The notes under the pieces: generated by a model
Databases searched by the model: none
Told to the model about the DNA's origin: nothing
The model's input: only the letters and a program-made list of their open reading frames with translations
Shown here: positions 1 through 7,855 of the stretch, piece by piece
How the letters are laid out: the number at the start of each line of letters is the position of its first letter
How positions within the stretch are numbered: the first letter of the stretch is position 1
Assembly (NCBI GenBank): GCA_003483565.1
Contig: DMYZ01000116.1
Location: forward strand, 1 to 15,622
Direction: 5' to 3'
DNA from: Prevotella sp.
GTDB lineage: Bacteria; Bacteroidota; Bacteroidia; Bacteroidales; Bacteroidaceae
Length of the DNA: 15,622 bases
Program-made: the position numbers and the translations under genes

Positions 1-2402
1 CGTTGTCTCAGTTTATGGATCAGACTAATCCGTTGGCGGAAGTTACTCATAAACGTCGTCTTTCAGCGTTGGGCCCTGGTGGCTTGACTCGTGAACGTGC
101 TGGATTTGAGGTTCGTGATGTGCATTATACTCATTATGGTCGTCTTTGTCCTATTGAGAGCCCAGAAGGTCCTAATATTGGATTGATATCTTCTCTTTGT
201 GTTTATGCCACGATTAATGAATTGGGCTTTATAGAAACTCCTTATAGGAAAGTTGCTGATAGTAAGGTTGATATGGATAATAACCATGTCATCTATCTTA
301 CAGCTGAAGAAGAGGAAAATAAAATTATAGGTCAGGGCAATGCGCCTTTGGATGTAAATGGTTCTTTTATTCGTGAAAAAGTAAAATGTCGTCGTGATGC
401 TGATTATCCAGTTGTTGGCCCAGAAGATATAGACTATATGGATGTATCTCCACAACAGATTGCATCAGTTTCTGCTTGTTTGATTCCTTTTTTGGAGCAT
501 GATGACGGTCACCGTGCTTTAATGGGCTGTAATATGATGCGTCAGGCTGTGCCTTTGCTTCATAATGATGCGCCTATTGTAGGTACTGGTCTTGAAAAAC
601 AAGTCTGTGATGATTCTCGTACTCAAATAACAGCAGAGGGGGATGGTGTTATCGATTATGTTGATGCTACTACTATTCGTATTCTCTATGATCGTACCGA
701 GGATGATGAGTTTGTAAGTTTTGAACCTGCACTGAAAGAATATCGCATTCCTAAATTCCGTCGTACTAACCAGAATATGGTTGTTGACCTTCGTCCTATT
801 TGTAGTAAAGGACAGCGTGTGAAACTGGGCGATATTCTGACCGAAGGCTATGCTACAGAGAAAGGCGAACTTGCATTAGGCAGAAACTTGCTGGTAGCTT
901 ACATTCCTTGGAAAGGATATAACTATGAGGATGCTGTAGTCATTTCTGAACGTATGGTACGTGATGATGTCCTTACTTCTGTCCATGTTGATGAATATTC
1001 ACTTGACGTACGTGAAACTAAACGAGGTGTAGAAGAGTTTACCAATGATATTCCTAATGTAAGCGAAGAGGCTACTAAAGATCTTGATGATAATGGTGTT
1101 ATTCGTGTTGGAGCTCGTGTGGAGCCTGGCGATATCCTGATTGGCAAAATTTCCCCGAAGGGAGAGAGTGATCCCTCACCAGAGGAAAAACTCCTCCGCG
1201 CTATTTTTGGTGATAAGGCTGGTGATGTTAAAGACTCTTCTTTGAAAGCTAATCCTTCTTTAAGTGGTGTCGTCATTGATAAAAAGTTATTCTCTCGTGC
1301 CGTTAAGACTCGTGAATCCAAGAAGCAGGATAAGATTACTCTTGCTAAAATTGATGAGGAATATGAGGCAAAGAATAATGACTTAAAGGATATTTTGGTA
1401 GACAAGTTATTGACTCTTACTTGTGATATGGTTTCTCAGGGTGTAAAGGATTATACTGGTGCGGAAGTTATCACTAAAGGCAGTAAATTTACTATTGCTA
1501 CTCTGAAAAATCTTGAATATGATGGCGTCGAGTCTGACAATTGGACAGGCGATGAACATACTGATCAGTTGATCCAGATGCTTATCATGAATTATATTCG
1601 TAAGTATAAGCAAATGGATGCAGAGTTGAAACGCCGTAAGTTTGCAATAACTATCGGCGATGAACTTCCTTCAGGCATTCTTCAGATGGCTAAAGTATAC
1701 GTCGCCAAAAAACGTAAGATTCAGGTTGGTGATAAGCTTGCCGGTCGTCATGGCAATAAAGGTATTGTTTCGAAAATTGTACGTACAGAAGATATGCCAT
1801 TCCTAGAGGATGGACGTCCTGTTGATTTAGTATTGAATCCTATGGGTGTGCCTTCTCGTATGAACTTGGGACAGATCTTTGAGGCTATTCTAGGTGCTGC
1901 CGGAAGAAAATTAGGGGTTAAGTTTGCTACTCCGATCTTTGATGGCGCAAAACTGGAAGATCTTTCAGAATGGACAGATAAAGCAGGATTACCTCGTTTG
2001 TGCTCTACCTATATATATGATGGAGAAACGGGTGAAAAATTTGACCAGCCGGCTACAATTGGTGTAACTTATTTCTTGAAATTAGGTCACATGGTTGAAG
2101 ATAAAATGCATGCTCGTTCAATTGGTCCGTATAGCTTAATTACTCAGCAACCACTTGGTGGTAAAGCTCAGTTTGGTGGTCAGCGATTCGGAGAAATGGA
2201 GGTCTGGGCTCTTGAGGCCTTTGGCGCCAGTCATGTTCTCCAAGAAGTCCTGACAATTAAATCTGATGATGTTACCGGTCGTTCTAAGGCTTATGAGGCT
2301 ATTGTTAAGGGAGATGCAATGCCAACTCCTGGTATTCCAGAGTCTCTTAACGTATTACTTCATGAACTCCGCGGTCTTGGTTTGAGTATTAAACTTGACT
2401 AA
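1..2402 (+). CDS. rpoB: RNA polymerase beta subunit RpoB, C-terminal part (5' end outside window)
   Basis: Beta subunit of DNA-dependent RNA polymerase, which with beta' forms the catalytic cleft. Only the last 799 residues are present; the reading frame enters at base 3 and is open to the window edge, so the first codon (TTG, Leu) is not a start. Visible residue 1 aligns with E. coli Leu511, inside rifampicin cluster I: Gln513, Asp516, His526 and Ser531 equivalents are all present, arguing for a drug-sensitive form. Cluster II (PEGPNIGLI) lies at visible residues 54-62. The GDKAGDVKDSSL block is near 404-415, and GRHGNKG, which carries active-centre lysines, is near 580. Between them is a Lys/Glu-rich segment at the place of the E. 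coli beta insertion SI2. The conserved FGGQRFGEMEVWALEAFGA block is near 724 and the protein ends in the usual LGLSIKLD-type tail. rpoC follows after 27 bases, so the two genes are almost certainly co-transcribed. Identification is secure; roughly 470-510 N-terminal residues are missing. Confidence 0.99.
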   Translation, partial: LSQFMDQTNPLAEVTHKRRLSALGPGGLTRERAGFEVRDVHYTHYGRLCPIESPEGPNIGLISSLCVYATINELGFIETPYRKVADSKVDMDNNHVIYLTAEEEENKIIGQGNAPLDVNGSFIREKVKCRRDADYPVVGPEDIDYMDVSPQQIASVSACLIPFLEHDDGHRALMGCNMMRQAVPLLHNDAPIVGTGLEKQVCDDSRTQITAEGDGVIDYVDATTIRILYDRTEDDEFVSFEPALKEYRIPKFRRTNQNMVVDLRPICSKGQRVKLGDILTEGYATEKGELALGRNLLVAYIPWKGYNYEDAVVISERMVRDDVLTSVHVDEYSLDVRETKRGVEEFTNDIPNVSEEATKDLDDNGVIRVGARVEPGDILIGKISPKGESDPSPEEKLLRAIFGDKAGDVKDSSLKANPSLSGVVIDKKLFSRAVKTRESKKQDKITLAKIDEEYEAKNNDLKDILVDKLLTLTCDMVSQGVKDYTGAEVITKGSKFTIATLKNLEYDGVESDNWTGDEHTDQLIQMLIMNYIRKYKQMDAELKRRKFAITIGDELPSGILQMAKVYVAKKRKIQVGDKLAGRHGNKGIVSKIVRTEDMPFLEDGRPVDLVLNPMGVPSRMNLGQIFEAILGAAGRKLGVKFATPIFDGAKLEDLSEWTDKAGLPRLCSTYIYDGETGEKFDQPATIGVTYFLKLGHMVEDKMHARSIGPYSLITQQPLGGKAQFGGQRFGEMEVWALEAFGASHVLQEVLTIKSDDVTGRSKAYEAIVKGDAMPTPGIPESLNVLLHELRGLGLSIKLD

Positions 2403-2429
2403 CTGTCAACCCCTTAACAAAAAAGAAAC

Positions 2430-5400
2430 ATGGCTTTCAAAAAAGATACAAAAGTAAAAAATAATTTTACGAAGATTACCATTGGACTTGCTTCTCCTGA
2501 AGAAATCCTGGAAAACTCGTATGGCGAGGTTACTAAACCAGAAACCATAAATTATCGTACATATAAGCCTGAACGTGATGGCTTATTCTGTGAGCGCATA
2601 TTTGGTCCGACAAAAGATTATGAGTGCGCCTGTGGAAAGTATAAGCGTATCCGCTATAAAGGTGTTGTTTGCGATCGATGTGGTGTTGAGGTAACAGAAA
2701 AGAAGGTTCGTCGTGAGCGTTGTGGTCATATTGAACTTGTCGTTCCCGTTGCTCATATTTGGTATTTCCGTTCTCTTCCTAATAAGATCGGTTATCTTTT
2801 AGGTCTTCCTTCAAAAAAACTTGATTCTGTAATTTATTACGAAAAATATATTGTCATCAAACCAGGTTTGATGGATGGTAAGAAGGATGTTGATGGACTT
2901 GAAGTTAACGGATCTCATAAAATGGACCTTCTTACAGAGGAAGAGTACATTGATATCGTTGATAATCAGCTGGATCCTAATAATGATCGTCTTGCTGACG
3001 ATGATCCAAATAAATTTGTTGCAAAGATGGGTGCAGAGGCTGTCTATGATCTGCTTGCCAATCTTGATCTTGATTCGTTGTCTTATGAACTGCGTGATCA
3101 TGCTAATAATGATTCTAGTCAGCAACGTAAGACTGAGGCTTTGAAGCGGCTTCAAGTTGTTGAGGCTTTCCGTTCCAGCAAAGGAATCAATAAGGCTGAA
3201 TGGATGATAATGAAGATTATTCCTGTTATCCCGCCAGAACTTCGCCCATTGGTGCCATTGGATGGTGGACGTTTCGCAACATCAGATTTAAATGATCTTT
3301 ATCGTCGTGTTATTATTCGTAATAACCGTTTAAAGAGACTTGTTGAGATAAAAGCTCCTGAGGTTATTCTTCGTAATGAGAAGCGTATGCTTCAGGAAGC
3401 TGTTGATAGTTTGTTTGATAATTCTCGTAAGAGCTCTGCGGTAAAGAGTGAAAGTAATCGTCCTCTTAAGTCTCTCTCTGATTCTTTGAAAGGTAAACAA
3501 GGACGTTTCCGTCAGAATTTGCTAGGTAAGCGTGTGGATTATTCTGCTCGTTCTGTTATCGTTGTAGGTCCAGAACTTAAGATGGGGGAATGCGGCCTTC
3601 CTAAATTAATGGCTGCTGAGCTTTATAAACCGTTTATCATTAGAAAACTGATTGAGCGTGGCATCGTTAAGACGGTTAAGAGTGCAAAGAAGATCGTTGA
3701 TCGTCGTGAGCCTGTCATTTGGGATATTCTGGAGAATGTGATGAAGGGTCATCCTGTTCTTCTGAACCGTGCCCCGACACTTCACCGACTTGGTATTCAA
3801 GCTTTTCAGCCTAAATTGATTGAAGGTAAAGCTATTCAATTGCATCCTTTGGCATGTACAGCTTTCAATGCTGACTTCGATGGTGATCAGATGGCAATCC
3901 ATCTTCCGTTGAGTAATGAGGCTGTACTTGAAGCCCAGATATTGATGCTTGAGAGCCATAATATTTTGAATCCTGCTAATGGTGCTCCTATTACTGTTCC
4001 TTCTCAGGATATGGTTCTTGGTCTTTATTATATTACGAAACTTCGTCCAGGCGCTAAAGGTGAAGGTTTGACTTTTTATGGTCCAGAGGAGGCAATTATT
4101 GCTAATAATGAGAATAAATGCGATTTACATGCTCAGGTTAAGGTTATAGTTAATGACCTTGTTGATGGCAAATTGGAAAAACGTTTGGTAGAGACATCTG
4201 TTGGCCGTGTAATTGTCAATCAAATTATTCCTGATGAGATAGGTTTCTTTAACGATGTCATTTCAAAGAAGACTCTTCGCGGAATTATTGCTGATGTAAT
4301 TCGCGCAGTGGGTATGGCTCGCGCATGTACATTCTTGGATGGTATTAAGAATCTGGGTTATCGTATGTCTTATGTTGCAGGACTTTCATTTAACTTGGAT
4401 GATATAATCATCCCATTAGAGAAAGAAGAAATCGTAGAGAAGGGTAATAAAGAAGTAGAAGAAATTACCAATAACTACAATATGGGCTTTATCACTGATA
4501 CAGAGCGTTATAATCAGGTTATTGATACTTGGACACACGTTAATAATGATTTAGGCAATGTCCTGATGAAAGAGATGCGTGATGCTGACCAGGGGTTCAA
4601 TGCTGTATATATGATGCTTGATTCTGGTGCCCGTGGTTCTAAAGACCAGATTAAACAGTTGTCTGGTATGCGTGGCTTGATGGCAAAACCTCAGAAGGCT
4701 GGTGCTGAAGGGGCTCAAATTATTGAAAATCCAATCCTTTCCAACTTTAAGGAGGGCATGTCAGTGTTGGAATACTTTATTTCTTCCCATGGCGCCCGTA
4801 AGGGTCTTGCTGATACTGCTATGAAAACAGCAGATGCTGGATATTTGACTCGTCGTCTAGTTGATGTTGCTCATGATGTTATTATAACAGAGGAGGATTG
4901 CGGTACACTGAGAGGTTTGGTATGTACAGCTCTAAAGAATGGTGATGAGGTTATTTCCACGTTGTATGAACGTGTCCTGGGTCGTGTATCTGTTCATGAT
5001 ATAATCAATCCTACTACAGGAGAATTTATTTGTGCTGCAGGTGATGAGATTACAGAAGAGAAGGCTGCTGCTATTGAGAAATCTCCAATTGAAAGTGTAG
5101 AGATTCGTTCTGTATTAACTTGTGAAAGCAAGCATGGGGTTTGTATGAAGTGCTATGGACGCAATCTTGCTACAGCCCGTATGGTTCAGCTAGGAGAAGC
5201 TGTTGGTGTTATTGCTGCGCAAGCTATTGGCGAACCTGGTACACAGCTTACTCTTCGAACATTCCATGCTGGTGGTGTTGCCGGTAATGCTGCTGCCAAT
5301 GCCTCAATAAGGGCTAAGAACGATGCTAAACTTGAGTTTGATGAACTTCGTACTGTTTCTTTCATCGAAGAAGATGAGGAAGGTAATGATGTAAATTGTC

Positions 5401-6764
5401 AAATGGTTGTTAGCCGTTTGGCTGAGGTTCGTTTCGTTGATGCTAATACAGGTATTGTTCTTTCTACGTTGAATGTTCCTTATGGAGCTTCTCTGTATAA
5501 AAAGGATGGGGATGTAGTTAAGAAGGGTGATCTTATTTGTAAATGGGATCCTTTCAATGCTGTCATTGTTTCAGAGTATGCAGGTGTCTTGAAGTTTAAA
5601 GATGTCGTTGAAAGTCAGACATACCGTGCAGAAACCGATGAGACAACAGGTTTGACGGAGAAAATTATTACAGACTCAAAGAATAAGTCCATGGTACCTA
5701 CTTGCGATATTCTTGATGCTGCAGGAAATGTATTGGGGACATATAACTTCCCGGTGGGAGGCCATGTTGTTGTCGAAGATGGAGAAACAATTAAAACTGG
5801 TGCAACTTTGGTTAAAATACCTCGAGCTGTTGGTGGTGCTGGTGATATTACCGGTGGTCTTCCTCGAGTAACAGAATTGTTCGAAGCCCGCAACCCGTCT
5901 AATCCCGCTGTCGTATCTGAAATTGATGGTGAGGTTACCATGGGGAAGGTTAAGCGCGGTAATCGTGAGGTTATTATTACTTCTAAGACGGGAGATCAGA
6001 AAAAATATCTGGTTCCTCTGTCTCGACAGATTCTGGTGCAGGAGCATGATGCAGTCCGTGCGGGTACACCTCTTTCTGATGGTGTCATAACTCCAGGGGA
6101 TATCTTGGCCATTAAGGGCCCTACAGCTGTTCAGGAATATATTGTCAATGAGGTACAGGATGTATATCGTCTGCAAGGTGTGAAGATTAATGATAAGCAC
6201 TTTGAGATTATTGTTCGCCAGATGATGCGTAAGGTCCGCATTGATGATCCCGGTGATACTACGTTCTTGGAGCAAGAGTTGGTTGATAAATTAGACTTTG
6301 CTGATGAAAATGACCGAATCTGGGGTAAGAAGGTTGTTGTTGATGCTGGTGATTCAACTCTTTTCAAACCTGGACAGATTGTTACAGTCCGCAAGTTAAG
6401 AGATGAAAATTCCAGCTTGAAGCGTCGTGATCAAAAGTTAGTCCAAATTCGTGAAGCTGTTCCTGCAACATCAACACAAATTTTGCAAGGTATCACACGT
6501 GCAGCTCTCGGAACAAAGAGCTTTATGAGTGCTGCATCTTTCCAGGAGACCACAAAGGTGCTTTGTGAAGCTGCAATTCGTGGAAAATCTGATAACCTTG
6601 AAGGTATGAAGGAAAATGTGATTTGCGGGCATTTGATTCCTGCAGGTACAGGACTTCGTCTGTGGCAGAAACTTGTTGTCGGTTCTAAAGAAGAATATGA
6701 ACGTATTCAGGCTAACAAAAAGAATGTCCTTGATTTTGCAGACAATGATGTCGTTTCAGATTAA
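2430..6764 (+). CDS. rpoC: RNA polymerase beta' subunit RpoC
   Basis: Beta' subunit of RNA polymerase, carrying the catalytic magnesium site. The 1444-residue product is complete. Zinc site 1 is Cys66, Cys68, Cys81 and Cys84. The universal NADFDGDQ motif has its magnesium-binding aspartates at 482, 484 and 486. Zinc site 2 is Cys824, Cys898, Cys905 and Cys908, with the same spacing as in E. coli. The trigger-loop region contains IAAQAIGEPGTQLTLRTFH; His946 matches E. coli His936, and Leu942 stands where E. coli has Met932. About 190 residues separate FHAGGVA (near 946-952) from ITGGLPRVTELFEARNP (near 1140), so an SI3-like insertion interrupts the trigger loop. The ATG has no Shine-Dalgarno sequence, only an A-rich leader. 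It is the last gene of the rpoBC unit and is followed by a terminator 18 bases beyond the stop. At 1444 residues it is slightly longer than E. coli beta' (1407). Confidence 0.99.
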   Translation: MAFKKDTKVKNNFTKITIGLASPEEILENSYGEVTKPETINYRTYKPERDGLFCERIFGPTKDYECACGKYKRIRYKGVVCDRCGVEVTEKKVRRERCGHIELVVPVAHIWYFRSLPNKIGYLLGLPSKKLDSVIYYEKYIVIKPGLMDGKKDVDGLEVNGSHKMDLLTEEEYIDIVDNQLDPNNDRLADDDPNKFVAKMGAEAVYDLLANLDLDSLSYELRDHANNDSSQQRKTEALKRLQVVEAFRSSKGINKAEWMIMKIIPVIPPELRPLVPLDGGRFATSDLNDLYRRVIIRNNRLKRLVEIKAPEVILRNEKRMLQEAVDSLFDNSRKSSAVKSESNRPLKSLSDSLKGKQGRFRQNLLGKRVDYSARSVIVVGPELKMGECGLPKLMAAELYKPFIIRKLIERGIVKTVKSAKKIVDRREPVIWDILENVMKGHPVLLNRAPTLHRLGIQAFQPKLIEGKAIQLHPLACTAFNADFDGDQMAIHLPLSNEAVLEAQILMLESHNILNPANGAPITVPSQDMVLGLYYITKLRPGAKGEGLTFYGPEEAIIANNENKCDLHAQVKVIVNDLVDGKLEKRLVETSVGRVIVNQIIPDEIGFFNDVISKKTLRGIIADVIRAVGMARACTFLDGIKNLGYRMSYVAGLSFNLDDIIIPLEKEEIVEKGNKEVEEITNNYNMGFITDTERYNQVIDTWTHVNNDLGNVLMKEMRDADQGFNAVYMMLDSGARGSKDQIKQLSGMRGLMAKPQKAGAEGAQIIENPILSNFKEGMSVLEYFISSHGARKGLADTAMKTADAGYLTRRLVDVAHDVIITEEDCGTLRGLVCTALKNGDEVISTLYERVLGRVSVHDIINPTTGEFICAAGDEITEEKAAAIEKSPIESVEIRSVLTCESKHGVCMKCYGRNLATARMVQLGEAVGVIAAQAIGEPGTQLTLRTFHAGGVAGNAAANASIRAKNDAKLEFDELRTVSFIEEDEEGNDVNCQMVVSRLAEVRFVDANTGIVLSTLNVPYGASLYKKDGDVVKKGDLICKWDPFNAVIVSEYAGVLKFKDVVESQTYRAETDETTGLTEKIITDSKNKSMVPTCDILDAAGNVLGTYNFPVGGHVVVEDGETIKTGATLVKIPRAVGGAGDITGGLPRVTELFEARNPSNPAVVSEIDGEVTMGKVKRGNREVIITSKTGDQKKYLVPLSRQILVQEHDAVRAGTPLSDGVITPGDILAIKGPTAVQEYIVNEVQDVYRLQGVKINDKHFEIIVRQMMRKVRIDDPGDTTFLEQELVDKLDFADENDRIWGKKVVVDAGDSTLFKPGQIVTVRKLRDENSSLKRRDQKLVQIREAVPATSTQILQGITRAALGTKSFMSAASFQETTKVLCEAAIRGKSDNLEGMKENVICGHLIPAGTGLRLWQKLVVGSKEEYERIQANKKNVLDFADNDVVSD

Positions 6765-6782
6765 TATTTTATATGACAATAG

Positions 6783-6815
6783 AAAAAGGAGTTGCTTTTA
6801 GGCAACTCCTTTTTT
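6783..6815 (+). terminator. Intrinsic terminator of the rpoBC unit
   Basis: Perfect inverted repeat: the arm AAAAAGGAGTTGC at 6783-6795 pairs with 6802-6814, with a 6-base loop (TTTTAG, 6796-6801). The 3' arm ends in an unbroken run of T. The GC-richer base of the stem followed by T's is the textbook Rho-independent form. It sits 18 bases after the rpoC stop and before a separate promoter, so it should separate rpoBC from the downstream gene. The A-tract before the stem gives partial symmetry, so it could also act on the other strand. Confidence 0.93.
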
Positions 6816-6836
6816 ATTGTCTTTTTCTTATTTAAA

Positions 6837-6868
6837 TTTGGGTGTATCAATCTTTTTAGATACCTTTG
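6837..6868 (+). promoter_or_regulatory. Bacteroidota-type promoter for the DUF3467 gene
   Basis: A TTTG at 6837-6840 (-33 element) is followed after exactly 20 bases by TACCTTTG at 6861-6868, a full match to the Bacteroides -7 consensus TAnnTTTG. Known Bacteroides primary-sigma promoters use 19-21 base spacing. Transcription is inferred to start a few bases past 6868, giving an untranslated leader of about 25-30 bases before the ATG at 6903. The same TACCTTTGC core recurs before rpsL. Confidence 0.85.
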
Positions 6869-6902
6869 CGGTTATATAATCTGATATTAAATTTTTATTA
6901 CT

Positions 6903-7229
6903 ATGGCAGAAAATAAAGAAGAAAGAGAGAATACAAATCAGTTTCAAATGCAAATTAAACCGGAAGTTGCTGAAGGGGAGTACGCAAATCTAGTACTTAT
7001 TACTCATTCAAGTTCAGACTTTATTTTGGATTTTGCAAAAATTCTTCCAGGTATGGCACAGCCAGAAGTGAGAAGCCGAGTTGTTATGGCTCCGGAACAT
7101 GCTAAGCGTTTGCTTCAGGCTTTACAGGAAAATATTTATAGTTTTGAGCAGACTTTTGGAAAAATTGAAATTCCGAATCAGCAGCCTCGTACTATAGCAC
7201 CATTTGCAGCTGGCAAAAATGAAGCTTGA
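6903..7229 (+). CDS. DUF3467 family protein, function unknown
   Basis: A 108-residue soluble protein with no signal peptide or membrane segment. I recognise it as DUF3467 from the block ANLVLITHSSSDFILDF (near residues 28-44), then LPGMAQPEVRSRVVMAPEHAKRLLQALQ-type sequence (near 47-75) and a C-terminal NIYSFEQTFGKIE helix (near 77-89). The first 20 residues are polar and Glu/Asn/Gln-rich and probably disordered, as is the last part (Gln-Gln-Pro onward). No catalytic motif is visible, and the family has no established biochemical role that I know of. It is flanked by the rpoBC terminator and its own promoter upstream and by a long hairpin terminator downstream, so it is predicted to be transcribed alone. 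Its position between rpoC and rpsL suggests a housekeeping link to transcription or translation, but that is inference from context only. The start ATG follows an A/T-only leader (ATTTTTATTACT). Confidence 0.9.
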   Translation: MAENKEERENTNQFQMQIKPEVAEGEYANLVLITHSSSDFILDFAKILPGMAQPEVRSRVVMAPEHAKRLLQALQENIYSFEQTFGKIEIPNQQPRTIAPFAAGKNEA

Positions 7230-7259
7230 TAAAACAAAGCTGGCTAATAAAAAATGTTA

Positions 7260-7303
7260 AAAAAGTCTATATCTAACTAATTTTTGTTAGGTGTAGACTT
7301 TTT
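7260..7303 (+). terminator. Long hairpin terminator after the DUF3467 gene
   Basis: An 18-base-pair stem: 7260-7277 (AAAAAGTCTATATCTAAC) pairs with 7286-7303, interrupted only by two G-U wobbles (7270/7293 and 7272/7291), around an 8-base loop (TAATTTTT). The 3' arm ends in TTTTT and the 5' arm begins with A's, so it can work as a terminator on either strand. It lies 30 bases after the DUF3467 stop and 37 bases before the next -7 element, isolating that gene from the rpsL unit. Confidence 0.9.
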
Positions 7304-7340
7304 GCTTTCTAAATAATGATGTATATCCAAGGAAAATTCG

Positions 7341-7348
7341 TACCTTTG
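7341..7348 (+). promoter_or_regulatory. Promoter -7 element of the rpsL (str/S10) unit
   Basis: TACCTTTG at 7341-7348 matches the Bacteroides -7 consensus TAnnTTTG completely and is identical to the element before the DUF3467 gene. The -33 region is poor: only GATG at 7318-7321 sits at a usable distance (19 bases), matching TTTG at two of four positions. Transcription is inferred to begin near 7352-7356, leaving a leader of about 70 bases. It is the only clear promoter seen for the genes that run to the window end. Confidence 0.78.
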
Positions 7349-7354
7349 CAGCCC

Positions 7355-7378
7355 GAAATGGAGTGAGTAATTCGTTTC
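7355..7378 (+). promoter_or_regulatory. Possible hairpin at the 5' end of the rpsL mRNA leader
   Basis: GAAATGGA at 7355-7362 can pair with TTCGTTTC at 7371-7378 (eight pairs, two of them G-U) around an 8-base loop, right at the predicted transcript start. The rest of the leader to the ATG is almost pure A/T. It could be a 5' stability or control element, but the stem is A/U-rich and could be chance. Confidence 0.35.
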
Positions 7379-7425
7379 ATGAACATTGATAATAAATATA
7401 TAATATATAATTTAAAAGTACAATT

Positions 7426-7806
7426 ATGCCTACTATTTCACAGTTAGTAAGAAAAGGCAGAAAGGTCTTGGTTGACAAGAGCAAGTCACCTGCTTTGGAC
7501 GGTTGTCCTCAGCGTCGCGGTGTTTGTGTTCGTGTTTATACAACAACTCCTAAGAAGCCTAATTCGGCAATGCGTAAAGTTGCCCGTGTTCGTTTGACAA
7601 ACCAGAAAGAGGTTAACTCTTATATTCCGGGCGAAGGTCACAATTTACAGGAACACTCTATTGTTCTTGTTCGTGGCGGACGTGTAAAGGATCTCCCTGG
7701 TGTTCGTTATCATATTGTTCGTGGTACATTGGATACAGCGGGCGTTGCTAACCGTACACAGCGTCGTTCTAAGTATGGCGCAAAGAAGCCAAAAGCTAAA
7801 AAATAA
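7426..7806 (+). CDS. rpsL: 30S ribosomal protein S12 (uS12)
   Basis: S12 sits at the decoding centre of the small subunit and contributes to tRNA selection accuracy. At 126 residues it is the normal bacterial length. The TTTPKKPNSA loop contains Lys43 and Lys44 (counted from Met) and the second loop has GGRVKDLPGVRYH with Lys88 and Asp89. Lys43 and Lys88 are the classical positions of streptomycin-resistance changes; both carry the sensitive Lys. Asp89 is the residue beta-methylthiolated by RimO in E. coli. The C terminus is the usual basic SKYGAKKPKAKK-type tail. It is the first gene after the promoter at 7341, with an A/T-rich leader and no Shine-Dalgarno sequence. The next gene, rpsG, starts 158 bases later, an unusually wide gap for this cluster. 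Confidence 0.99.
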   Translation: MPTISQLVRKGRKVLVDKSKSPALDGCPQRRGVCVRVYTTTPKKPNSAMRKVARVRLTNQKEVNSYIPGEGHNLQEHSIVLVRGGRVKDLPGVRYHIVRGTLDTAGVANRTQRRSKYGAKKPKAKK

Positions 7807-7820
7807 TTTTAAATAAGCAG

Positions 7821-7855
7821 AAGGCCAGGAACTTAGTTGCTAAGTTGAGGGCCTT
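7821..7855 (+). promoter_or_regulatory. Inverted repeat in the rpsL-rpsG gap, candidate S7 control site
   Basis: Two nested perfect stems: AAGGCC 7821-7826 pairs with GGCCTT 7850-7855, then a symmetrical 3x3 internal loop (AGG/GAG), then AACTTAG 7830-7836 pairs with CTAAGTT 7840-7846 around a TTG loop. A smaller hairpin, GAGT-AAAT-ACTC, follows at 7897-7908. In E. coli, S7 represses its own translation by binding the rpsL-rpsG intercistronic RNA, so a comparable role here is plausible by position. The stem is followed by AAGCTTTTG rather than a long T run, so a full terminator is less likely, although partial attenuation is possible. Confidence 0.6.

Noticed and set aside
5676..6275. 199-codon open frame on the minus strand inside rpoC
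   Set aside because: It lies wholly antisense to conserved RpoC sequence, has no family resemblance and no promoter-like or leader sequence; codon bias of the real gene explains the open frame.
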